Source: Spirogloea muscicola (Eukaryota > Streptophyta > Zygnematophyceae > Spirogloeales > Spirogloeaceae). Taken from it: a DNA stretch of 13,452 nt. Below, in pieces: positions 1 through 7,752 of the stretch (position 1 is its first letter; each line of letters begins with the position of its first letter). The notes beneath the pieces are model-generated. The model ran no database searches, was not told where the DNA came from, and was given only the letters and a program-made list of their open reading frames with translations. The DNA is taken from positions 516,015 through 529,466 of the forward strand of contig WELB01000086.1 of assembly GCA_009602725.1 (NCBI GenBank), written 5' to 3'. The translations under genes and the position numbers were made by a program.

Positions 1-214
1 GGGCGCCGGGGCCGCGGCGGCGCGGAGCCGCATGGCGGCGGGGGGCGGGGGACCAGCGGGGGGGGGGTGGGGGAAAGCTTCGGCGCGGGAGGACGTGATG
101 AATGGGAGAGAGGGGATTTGGCCAGAGCTTTGGTCCCTCCTCCACCCGTTCCTGACATGGCATTTCCAGGCCCCTCCGTCATTGTGGCCCCTTCGACCCT
201 TGGTCAACTCTTTC

Positions 215-248
215 GGGCTGGCCTTTTCACAGCCCTTGCCCCCATTGG
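215..248 (+). repeat. Dispersed palindromic repeat, copy A
   Basis: Reads GGGCTGGCCTTTTCACAGCC then a C-rich tail ending CCCCCATTGGG. It is the same word order as the other copies: GGGCTGGC, short T-rich gap, CACAGCCC, then CTTGCCCC and a short GGG. Confidence 0.65.
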
Positions 249-652
249 GAACAAGAAACAAAGCAGCTACGTATCACTCAGTAACCCCTGCTAAGCAGCC
301 TCAGGTGAGAGAAGCTAGGCTCCTGGAAGTGGGTCCCATGGCCAGAAGCCAGAGGCACCAGCGAGGGCGAGCACCTTCTCTTTCGCCAGTGGGGGAGACC
401 GGGGCGACAAGCGGGCCGCACGGAATGGTGAGCGGGTGTTGGCCAATGGAAGCGGGTGTACTGCTGAGGGCTCAGGCAGAAGCCAGTGGAGTGAGCGGCG
501 GGGCCCTCTGCCCTGGGCGCGGGCGGGCCGCCACCAACCGGGGGCACCGGCCGGGGGGTGTTTGGTGGGGCCGGGGCGTGGGCGGCGGCGGCGGCGGCGC
601 GCCCGGGCGGAGAGGACGAGGCAGAGGCCGCGACGAGGCGACAGAAAGGGGA

Positions 653-693
653 GGGCTCGCCCATAGCACACGAGGGGCTAGCAAAGCCAGCCC
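653..693 (-). repeat. Dispersed palindromic repeat, copy G
   Basis: On the minus strand it begins GGGCTGGCTTTGCTAGCCCC and ends ATGGGCGAGCCC. It closely matches copy B (1843-1883) on the plus strand, including the shared GGGCGAGCCC end and a preceding T-rich TTCTTTTCT/CCTTTTTT stretch. So similarity extends beyond the core palindrome. Confidence 0.7.
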
Positions 694-1360
694 AGAAAAG
701 AACGGACATTGTCCGCAGGCCTCAAAAGGCCACAAAACGGTGCCAGGAGAGACAACTACACACCAAGACACGAAATGATGCAGATGGATGCTCAGTAACC
801 ACGAGTGAGCAACAGCACCTCAGAATAACTCGAAGCAGGAGAAGCGGCACTCTGCCGAGACCCTGAGGCAGCAGCCGTAGCGCGGCGAGCGTGCGTGTGG
901 ACCGCAGGAGCCTGAGAGCGCTGGAGCGGGACCGCCAGTCTCATTCGAAAGACCTAAGCGAGGGAACCGGCAGCATTGAAGCCTGGCGAACCCGGCCGCC
1001 GCTCGATGGCCCGCCAGGCAAGCCGCTGGAGGAGATCCAGCCAGCTACTGCCGAAGGCCCCGTGAACGTCAATGGCCAGGGCCGCTGGCCGCGAAGGCAT
1101 CGCCTGGAGGGTGGTCAGCGAACTTGCGCTCCTTACTCCGAGCCGCCAAAGCGACCGGTGCCCGGCGAGCGTGGCCGACTTATGCGGAATTGGCGGAGTT
1201 GACGCAATCTGCAGTCACCACATCTGCGATGATACGCGGACCTCCTCCGGGCGGGATGGCAGCTAGGTCAGCGCGGCGAGTGTGAAGCCGTCCGTCGGCG
1301 CCCCGCTGGATGGGCATGGGAAAGCGGCTCTGCCAACGGGAGTGAATGGACTCTTCCAGG

Positions 1361-1453
1361 ACAGGGCGATAATGGCTGTGATCGGGCAGCGCAGGGAAGA
1401 GAAACGAACAGAGGTCGAAGGGGGCCGAACAGGGGCGAGGGGGCTGCGAACAG
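1361..1453 (-). repeat. Dispersed palindromic repeat, copies H and I (degenerate)
   Basis: Two diverged minus-strand copies. Copy I (about 1423-1453) reads CTGTTCGCAGCCCCCTCGCC then CCTGTTCGGCC. Copy H (about 1361-1388) has GATCACAGCCATTATCGCCC. Both keep the TCACAGCC- or TCGCAGCC-like core followed by a CGCCC block. They are weaker than copies B, C and F. Confidence 0.45.
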
Positions 1454-1842
1454 AAGAGAAAGTGGCTCTCCTGGATGGACAACAATGGCAGTGAAAGGCA
1501 AGCCCCGAGGTATGGAGAAGATTAGGCGGCCCGAAATGCCAGCCGGAGAAGAATCAACAATGGGGGGGCCGGAGAGGCGAGGACCGCCGCCGGGCGGGCG
1601 CATGCACGGCGGCGGCGCGCGCGGGGGGCGTACAAGCGTGGCGGCCATTATTTGGTCCCGGGAGGGATTCCCGCGGATGTGTGGGCCCACCCAGCAGCGC
1701 CGCCCCGCCTCCCAGGCGTCGTCGCCACTGGCAAGCCGTGTGCAGCCCGCGCCGTGTCAGCGCCCGCCGCTCCCGCCGGGCGTGGGCCCCAGCCCCCTTT
1801 TGTCCTTGTCCCTGACAAATGTGGCTCTCTCTGTCCTTTTTT

Positions 1843-1923
1843 GGGCTGGCTTTTTCCAGCCCCTACCCTCAATGGGCGAGCCCTTCGACTCAAAAGGGGC
1901 AAGGAGCTGTGAACAGCCAGCCC
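1843..1923. repeat. Dispersed palindromic repeat, copies B and C as an inverted pair
   Basis: Copy B on plus (1843-1883) starts GGGCTGGCTTTTTCCAGCCC. Copy C on minus (1896-1923) starts GGGCTGGCTGTTCACAGCTC and runs into CTTGCCCC. Head-to-head, the two form an imperfect inverted repeat about 81 bp long with a short centre. That is the general structure of a small MITE or foldback element. I see no clear target-site duplication at the edges. Confidence 0.65.
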
Positions 1924-2028
1924 GACATGAACTGACGAAGTCCGAAGGGGCCAAAAGCGCTGTCTCAGACCTTGGCCGGTAGGATGAACAGCTTCAGTAA
2001 GCACTCAGTCTCTTAGTCTCATTTCTCT

Positions 2029-2061
2029 GGCCTGGCCTGTCACAGCCCCCGCTCCCTTTGG
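2029..2061 (+). repeat. Dispersed palindromic repeat, copy D
   Basis: Reads GGCCTGGCCTGTCACAGCCC then CCGCTCCCTTTGG. It keeps the TCACAGCCC core and C-rich tail. Orientation is plus, facing copies E and F. Confidence 0.55.
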
Positions 2062-2104
2062 AAGACAGTAGCTCTCCCAAAGAGAGAACAGCTTTTGCAA
2101 TGTA

Positions 2105-2196
2105 CGGCAATGGCTGTGAGAGGCCAGCTCAAAGGAATCATGTACAAGGCCGGAAAGGGCCGGCCCAAACGGGGCGAGGGCTGTGAACAGCCAGCC
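2105..2196 (-). repeat. Dispersed palindromic repeat, copies E and F in tandem
   Basis: Copy F (2164-2196) on minus reads GGCTGGCTGTTCACAGCCCT then CGCCCCGTTTGGG, the best match to the apparent consensus. Copy E (2105-2130) reads GAGCTGGCCTCTCACAGCCA then TTGCCG. They lie in the same orientation about 60 bp apart. With copy D they form a second inverted cluster like copies B and C. Confidence 0.6.
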
Positions 2197-2399
2197 TGAT
2201 GAGAAAGTGCTCAATAAGGACTGACAAGTTTGGAAGAGCATCACTCCCTCATCACACCCCCCCCCTCCCCGTCGCAAGACAGGCGGGCAGGGGACCACCT
2301 CCCCGCCCACCGTCTGTACTCGTGTCTGGCGCCGTCTGGCCGCCCCGCCCCGCCGGGCCCACCGCCTCGAAATACACCGCCCCGCGCCGACGGCGCCCG

Positions 2400-5300
2400 T
2401 CAGTAGTCGCCCAGGATGTCGCGGCCGTGCATTGTCGGGATGTCGATCGTGCGGATGGGCCCCGTGAACCACCGGTGCGCGTCCACGGCGAACCAGATCA
2501 GCGCGCCCGCCAGCACCACGCCCGCCGCTGCCGCCGCCACCACCACCACCACCATGACGACCACCGCCACAAACACCACCACAACCACAACCACGGATTC
2601 AATCAGAGACTTCAGCACACACACCAGAATCAACACAAACACAGGCACACTAAGCCAAACACAAATTCGCAGACAAACTTCCACCAGCACAGGCGAGCCA
2701 GGATGGCACGGCCCCCTCGCCGGCGGAAGATGCCCTCGGGTCGACCTCTCCTGCCCGCCGGCACGCAGCACTCCTCTGACCGCATGCGCGAGCCCCCGAG
2801 AGCAGAGCGCGGCGGACAGGGTGGAGCTGGCGGCATGAGGCGCTCACCGATGGGCCCGTAGTTGAAGTTCTTCCAGGTGATCGGGTACGTCAGCGGCACC
2901 GAGAAGATGAGTATCGTGTAGATGATGTAGCACATGGAGAGGAAGCACAGCGGCCTGGAGAACTTCCCCAGGAAGAAGGGGCCAGGGACAAAGTTCTCCG
3001 GTGGCATGACCATGCGGAAGAAGATGGGGAAGGCGTAGGTGGCGACCCAGGCGATGGTCGCCACGGACACGATGGCGTTGAACGCCGCCTGGGTCCTGCA
3101 TCACGGCTCGCACGACTGGGTCACGCTTCCTTCTCCGCACCTGGCGCCGCCGTGCCCCTCCTTCTGGTCGACCAACCGAGCGGAACGGGCGAGCGAGCCG
3201 TGCGAGTCACGCACGTGGGAGGTGCGTAGCGGTGGTCCGAGGGCGCACCCGAAGATGGGGAGCCCGATGAGGGTGGCAATCGTGGCGATCAGCCAGGAGG
3301 CACGCACGGGGACCTTGGTGTGCGGGTCGAGTCGCCGCCAGAAGGTCGAGCCAGGTAGAGCACCATCGCGGGAGGCCGCGTAGATGGCCCGTGATGCTGC
3401 TACCAGTCCCGCTACGCCTGCACAGACGGCAGAATGTCCAGGACCGCCCCCGTCAGAGCCTCTGTCACACGGTGATCCGGCTCCAGTGATGGTCATGCCT
3501 GCCACCGCCACCGCCGCCTCCACAGCCTCTCGCACGGAGACGTGCGATTGAAGCCACAGGGGCAGGTTGTCTTCACTGGGCAGCGCTGGTTGCCATGTTG
3601 GGTTCTCCAGAATCTTGCTACCAAAAAGGTCTATTGCTCTCACGATCCAACTCTTTGCCTTGTCCTGAGCGATGAAGTTTGCCGACCTTGCTGGCAAGGC
3701 GGGAAAGTCAAGGGGGAGGTGTTTGCCTGAGGCATAGAATGGGATGATGATAAGGAGCAGAACGACGTAGGCGCCTGCGCCTGAGCCATAACGGCCGTAG
3801 AAGGCAGCGTAGATGATCTGAGCGGGTGGGTACAGGCCCAAGGTCTCATTTGTAGGGTCGAAGAGGTCACCCCAGTATCCCTGCACCCAGGACCACGCAA
3901 GTAGCTGAGCAGTCCAACCCCATCCCATATGCTCGCCGGCTCCCTAAGCGGCATGCCCAGTTGCTGGGCACGGAAGAGCGTGCTTGCTGTCTAAAGCCAG
4001 TTCGTTACTCATGCAGAGCACTGCCGAGATTGCGACAGCAAGCTGCCGCAACTTGCACTGAGCTTGCGCAGAAGGTGGTCCGAGGAGTGGGCATGCCTGG
4101 ATGCTGAAGGTGAGCGCGTTGAGGATGGCATAGCCAAACACGATCTCCACGAAGATGCTGCCCATGATGGCCTTGGGACCTGGTCAGGCAACAGCACGTG
4201 GGAAGCAGAAGCTGAGGCCACAATCACGACGGGGTCACGACGAGGACACGCTCTGCATGCATGCTCGGGCTCGCGTCACCTTCTCTGGTCGCCCTGCAGC
4301 TATGTTTGCCGCTCTGCTCTTACCCGCTCCCCCTGCACTGCCCTGCTCTTGTCGACTCCTCTTTGGGACTTCCTCCTTTGCTGCTTGTGCTCGTGCTAAG
4401 AACCTTGCACAGGAGTATCTGTTGCTGCTGGTCCTGGCCCTCTCCTGCAGGCTCTATGACTGTGGCTTCTGCTTGCAATTGAGCAAGAGCTGGTGAATAC
4501 CTGAGGAGTCGGCAAGCTTGGTCTCCTCTGTGATGTGAGCGGCGGCATCGTAGCCGTAAAAGCAGAACTGGGGCATGAGCATGGCAAACATCCAGTTGAC
4601 TCCCACGCTCGTCACACCTGCACGATGATGTGCTGCCGGGTTTGTCATGCACCTCCAGATACCAAACATGCCACGTTGTCTCCTGTCATGCCATGCCCTG
4701 GTCTGCGGCACATCGCACGCCCGTTCGACGACGAGCAGAGAGGCTGCTTGCCAAAAGGGGGCTAGGTTTTGCCGTACCTGTCACGACAGAGCTGTTCTCG
4801 TAGTGGAAGTACACATATGATGCCCTTTGATTCGTAGGCGCGACCAGCGGCAACATGATGACCTGTTGCCCGAGCGAGAGGGTGGAGGGAATGAGCGATG
4901 CCAGACCAGGGGAGGCGGTGGGTGATGCTCGTAGGAAACACCTCGGTAGGGCTTCACGGGCATGGCGCACAAGCTGTGTGCCTGGGCTTCGGAGGTGGGC
5001 ACTCACAAAGATGGGCGTGAAGACGATGTTGAAGTACAAAAAGCAGGTCGTGAAGACGCTGACGTTCTTCGCGCTCAGGGAGTTGACGAACGCCCACGAG
5101 AAGAGCAGCGCGGCGTACACAGCAAAGAACACGCCCTTGGGAAAGAAGTAGCCCCCGTCCTTTCCGGTGCCAGACATGAGGAGTACCGTCTGCTGGATGA
5201 TCTGCGCAGCTGTGAAACGAGATGGCGAGCGAATGCTGGTCACTAACGACTCTCTCCTGGGACACCGGCACGACCGCGGAGGGCCTCAAGAGTACCGCTT

Positions 5301-6354
5301 CTGCCACAGACGCGGAGCGACTCGTCGGGCCGGGGCATGGCGGTTGACTGCAACACGAGCAGGCCACCACCACGACTCGCTTTCCCCTCGATTATAGACA
5401 GAGCAGGGGCAGTGGGATGGAGAGGCAGGCGACAAGACTCCGAGGACTGCCGGTGCACAAAGCAGGGCCAGCGCGCACCCGGGAAGGCGACGCTGGCCGT
5501 GCTGACGGTGACGGCCACGACCTCGAACCACGCCGTGATCCAGGACACAATGGGCTTGAGCTTGGGAGGCGCCAGAGAAGCGGCCCAGAAGTACATGGAG
5601 CCCGTCGTCTGCGGCGCAGGACGGCGGACGTGCGATCAGATGGGTGGCCGTGACAGGGAGCGGGCAGGCATGACCTCATGCCCAGCGCTCTGCCCGGCGC
5701 AGCGGGCAAAGTGGGCCAGCAGTCATCGAGAGGCGAGGACAGAGCGCGGCAGCCGGCGAGCAGCCCCGTCGTCGGAGTGCTGCTGGGCGAGCCACTCACG
5801 GGGAAGGAGGAGCAGATCTCGGAGAGGCAGAGGCCGACGCAGATAGCGGAGAAGGCGACGGGCCACCAGGGCCACATGACGCAGAGGGGGCCGCCATAGC
5901 TGATGGCGAGCGAGTAAAGGGGGATGATGGTGATGTACGGGTTGATGACGGACACGGCGATGCCGAGGATCTCCAGCAGGTTCTGGGTGCGGCACAATGT
6001 GGGGCCGTCAGGGAGCCAGCAGCGAGTCGTTTGTGGCGGCACAATGATCGACAGGCGGCCGTCGGCCTCGGGGAGCGGCGAGCGAGGAGCAGGGGCCTGG
6101 CGAGGGCGGGAGCGGCCGCCGGCAGGCGCCAGGCGCGAGTCGAGAGGGTTCGATTGGGGGCAATGCAGGGGAGGGGGGGCGGAGCGGCGCACCAGGCTGC
6201 GGCGGAGCTCCTGCTTGTAGCCGAGCTCCTGGAGACGGCGCTCGCCGGGGTCGACGGGCACGTCGGCGGTGAGGTAGGGCCCGGCGTCGCCTTTGGACGC
6301 CGCGGCGGCGGCGGCGGGCGGCGGCGGTGGCGGCGCCTTGAGCGCGGACGCCAT
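2400..6354 (-). CDS. APC-superfamily amino acid permease (plant BAT1/GABA-permease-like), 11 exons, 553 aa
   Basis: A membrane carrier expected to move amino acids or related amines such as GABA or choline; substrate and membrane are not readable from sequence. Exons in coding order: 6354-6193, 5982-5800, 5608-5479, 5209-5007, 4862-4778, 4617-4501, 4179-4097, 3880-3727, 3417-3249, 3095-2848, 2527-2400. All phases close and the stop is TGA at 2402-2400. Residues 1-40 are a Pro/Ala-rich cytosolic tail. Family signatures follow in order: LQELGYKQELRRSL (41-54), YGGP then SEICSSFP (108-115), GSMYFWAAS (118-126), GYDAAAHITEETKLAD (276-291), SGPKAI (293-298), ASRDGALPGS (387-396), AFNAIVSVATIAWV (433-446) and HRWFTGPI (529-536). 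About 12 hydrophobic segments are visible. ATG 6354 has good context (CGCCATGGCG). An in-frame ATG at 6909 would add low-complexity sequence and was not chosen. Introns 7 and 8 appear to use GC donors. The family call is firm; exact exon edges are slightly less so. Confidence 0.88.
2528..2634 (-). repeat. GTG/GTT-rich simple repeat at the 3' end of permease intron 10
   Basis: On the minus strand the last part of the intron is imperfect GTG, GTT and GGC triplets running directly into the acceptor GGCGGCAG|CG. No normal pyrimidine tract is visible. Read in the frame of the final exon the tract encodes mostly valine, then alanine. Confidence 0.75.
6296..6335 (-). repeat. GCC/CCG triplet tract in permease exon 1
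   Basis: GC-only triplets encode six prolines and six alanines at residues 8-19, in the cytosolic tail before the first family motif. Likely slippage-generated and not conserved. Confidence 0.75.
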
Positions 6355-6861
6355 GGCGGGGAGGCGGCGGAGCCAGCCACAGTGGGTTGGGTGAATGACG
6401 GGATGCGGCTGCTGACACCAAAAGGGCGGCTGCGAAAGCCAATGATGGTGGGCCGGAGTGGCAGCAAGTACAGAGGCGAGGCGCTGGCCCGCTCGGTGGC
6501 CAAGGGCTGGCAGCGCCTGGAGGTCGCTCAGCCCGACGCCCGAGGGGCGGGGGACGTGCGCGATGCCGATCTGGTGGCGGCCCCTGGGGGCCCCGCCGCC
6601 CGCGCCCCGCCGGTTCCCCGGGCCCGGGCCCCGCGCCACCCTTTTCCTGGCGCGGCCGATCCCGGCCACCGCCCACGACTGCAAGCGCCTCCTGCTGCTC
6701 CCCGCCGGGCGAGGCGCAGCGGGGGGGGGCCAGGGCTGTGAGCAGCCAAGCGTGGAAAGACTATTCCCGGGCGGGCCGGCGGCCGGGGAAGGAGAAGGGT
6801 TCGCCCACTGGGGATTAAGAAGAACTTCAACGCCGCTGGCTCGTGGGCTCAGGTGTATCGT
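6355..6861. promoter_or_regulatory. Candidate bidirectional promoter between permease and small gene
   Basis: About 507 bp separate the permease ATG (minus, 6354) from the small-gene ATG (plus, 6862). The stretch is extremely GC-rich, contains G runs near 6721-6729, and has no clear TATA box. It carries one copy of the dispersed GGCTG-n-CAGCC repeat at 6727-6751. Long open frames on both strands here are a by-product of low stop-codon frequency. The promoter role is inferred from the head-to-head arrangement alone. Confidence 0.4.
6727..6751 (-). repeat. Dispersed palindromic repeat, copy J, in the shared promoter region
   Basis: On minus it reads GCTTGGCTGCTCACAGCCCT then GGCCCC. It is a solitary copy located between the divergent permease and small gene, more than 4.5 kb from the main cluster. 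It shows the family is dispersed and not only a local tandem array. Confidence 0.55.
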
Positions 6862-7184
6862 ATGCGCTTGTCCGTCTCCCTCCAGCGGTCCATGGCCCAC
6901 GCCTTGCATCTGCGTGCTGGCCGTGCTCTCGCTGCGGCCTCCGGCTTTCGTCAGGGGGATAGTTTACCGGCAGCTAGTCTGTCGGATGTGAGGCTCCTCA
7001 CTCGTAACTACTAAGTGGTCCATCCTCCCNAAGCGAGTGAGCGGGGCGCTTCAAGCTTCCAAGGTTTTTGGCCTGTGGCCCACTCCTGCATCTTCAGGTG
7101 GACCACAAACATGAAGTGCAAAAAGAGCAACATTATTGGGAGGGGCTGCTTGCTGAACTTGAGGAGCTCGGGACTGGTCTGTAG
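6862..7184 (+). CDS. Small two-exon gene, 70-aa protein with mitochondrial-presequence-like N-terminus
   Basis: Family not recognised. Exon 1 is 6862-6987 and exon 2 is 7098-7184, joined across a 110-nt intron with donor GAT|GTGAGG and acceptor CTTCAG|GTG, both phase 0. Stop is TAG at 7182-7184. Residues 1-31 contain several Arg plus Ser, Ala and Leu and no acidic residue (it opens MRLSVSLQRSMAHALHLRAG), the usual look of a cleavable mitochondrial presequence. The remaining part ends in a charged helix, KEQHYWEGLLAELEELG, that could form a short coiled coil. AATAAA lies 15 nt after the stop. The gene is divergent from the permease (about 507 bp between start codons) and convergent with the GON4-like gene. 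The intron contains the window's only undetermined base (7030). Exon 1 alone would read through to a TAA at 7012-7014, giving a 50-aa product, so splicing is inferred. It could also be a fragment of a larger gene. Confidence 0.5.
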
Positions 7185-7198
7185 GCCCAGCTTAGTCA

Positions 7199-7204
7199 AA
7201 TAAA
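7199..7204 (+). terminator. Candidate polyadenylation signal AATAAA for the small plus-strand gene
   Basis: AATAAA starts 15 nt after the TAG at 7182-7184. It fits a very short 3' UTR, but the signal type differs from the TGTAA proposed for the opposing gene, and chance occurrence is possible. Confidence 0.3.
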
Positions 7205-7657
7205 AAGCAAGGGATCATCAATGGCTGTCGTTCAGGGCTATGGCTCTCCTCAACCTGGCCTGTGCCAGGAGCGTGCAGAGGTCTTGCCAGCAGCATGGCC
7301 ACGGACATCAACCTGGCCTAATGCTACACATCATGCAAGCAGCTGGTGGACTTATAACAAGCTGGTAGGCGCTGTCAGCATCCAGCTGCCACATGTTCAG
7401 GCAGATTTGTATCTGGAGTACTTGCGGGGTTCTACCAAAACAAGCCGTCTCCTTGCACCTTAGAGTGCCCCTATTGAGTTGATCAGCAAAATGTGCTGAA
7501 CCATTCTCAGTAGACGTGCTGGGGACATTAAAACAAGTCGCTCATGCGTTCAGTTCTCAAGGTGTCCATAAGCGTTTTTTCTGAGGGACCAACCCCTGAA
7601 ATTCGTCACCAGAGGTATCGTGGCAATCTGGTGGTAGAGAAATGTCCAAATAGAAGC

Positions 7658-7662
7658 TTACA
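7658..7662 (-). terminator. Candidate polyadenylation signal TGTAA for the GON4-like gene
   Basis: TGTAA on the minus strand about 91 nt past the TGA at 7755-7753. TGTAA is the known poly(A) signal of many chlorophyte algae, and its distance from the stop is reasonable. A 5-mer is easily found by chance, so this is weak support by itself. Confidence 0.4.
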
Positions 7663-7752
7663 AGCAGGCAAGACAGAACGTCAGAACCTAATCCAAACCT
7701 ATTGGATTTGTTCCCAGTTCTGCAGTAATACTGAACAAGTTGCGGTATCAGA

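Larger units (their letters stand above)
1..2399. other. Intergenic GC-rich region, no supportable gene
   Basis: I see no recognisable protein, RNA gene or complete transposon here. The longest open frame (248 codons from 32 on the plus strand) is Gly/Arg/Pro-rich and resembles no family. The start of the window (1-80) is almost pure G and C, including a run of G at 59-67. The main content is a set of short related palindromic repeats listed separately. The permease 3' UTR must lie at the right end, but I find no TGTAA or AATAAA on the minus strand downstream of its stop. Confidence 0.6.
7185..7752. other. Convergent 3' flank between the small gene and the GON4-like gene
   Basis: About 570 bp, lower in GC than the rest of the window, which fits 3' UTR and intergenic sequence. 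It holds the two candidate poly(A) signals. Open frames of 74-80 codons on the plus strand show no recognisable domain. A textbook plus-strand donor, CAG|GTAAGTG, lies just past the right edge at 7758-7766. Confidence 0.5.

Noticed and set aside
32-778. 248-codon plus-strand open frame starting in a Kozak-like GCCGCATGGCGGCG context
   Set aside because: Composition is Gly/Arg/Pro-rich with no recognisable domain; it overlaps repeat copies and reflects the scarcity of stops in GC-rich DNA.
1485-1982. Open frames sharing peptide words such as VLFWAGF and MGEP at 1485-1982 (plus) and 278-709 (minus)
   Set aside because: The shared words are translations of the dispersed DNA repeat (copies B and G). 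The similarity is better explained by the repeat than by a protein family.
2199-2861. Histidine-rich plus-strand frame suggestive of a metal-binding protein
   Set aside because: It is the antisense of the GTG/GTT-rich tract in permease intron 10; the surrounding frame has no other protein-like feature.
3101-3928. Reading 3928-3101 as one uninterrupted permease exon
   Set aside because: The frame stays open, but the middle 103 residues interrupt the conserved run from YAS to AASRAIY; removing 3726-3418 restores it.
5392-6909. Single 505-codon minus-strand frame, with an in-frame ATG at 6909
   Set aside because: It reads through intron 1 and past the exon 2 donor. The N-terminal extension is low-complexity, overlaps the divergent gene and is absent from the permease family as I know it.
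7098-7184. Small-gene C-terminal helix as mitochondrial ATPase inhibitor IF1
   Set aside because: A few residues (E..HYW..L) loosely recall IF1, but the glycine-rich inhibitory segment and long basic coiled coil are missing.
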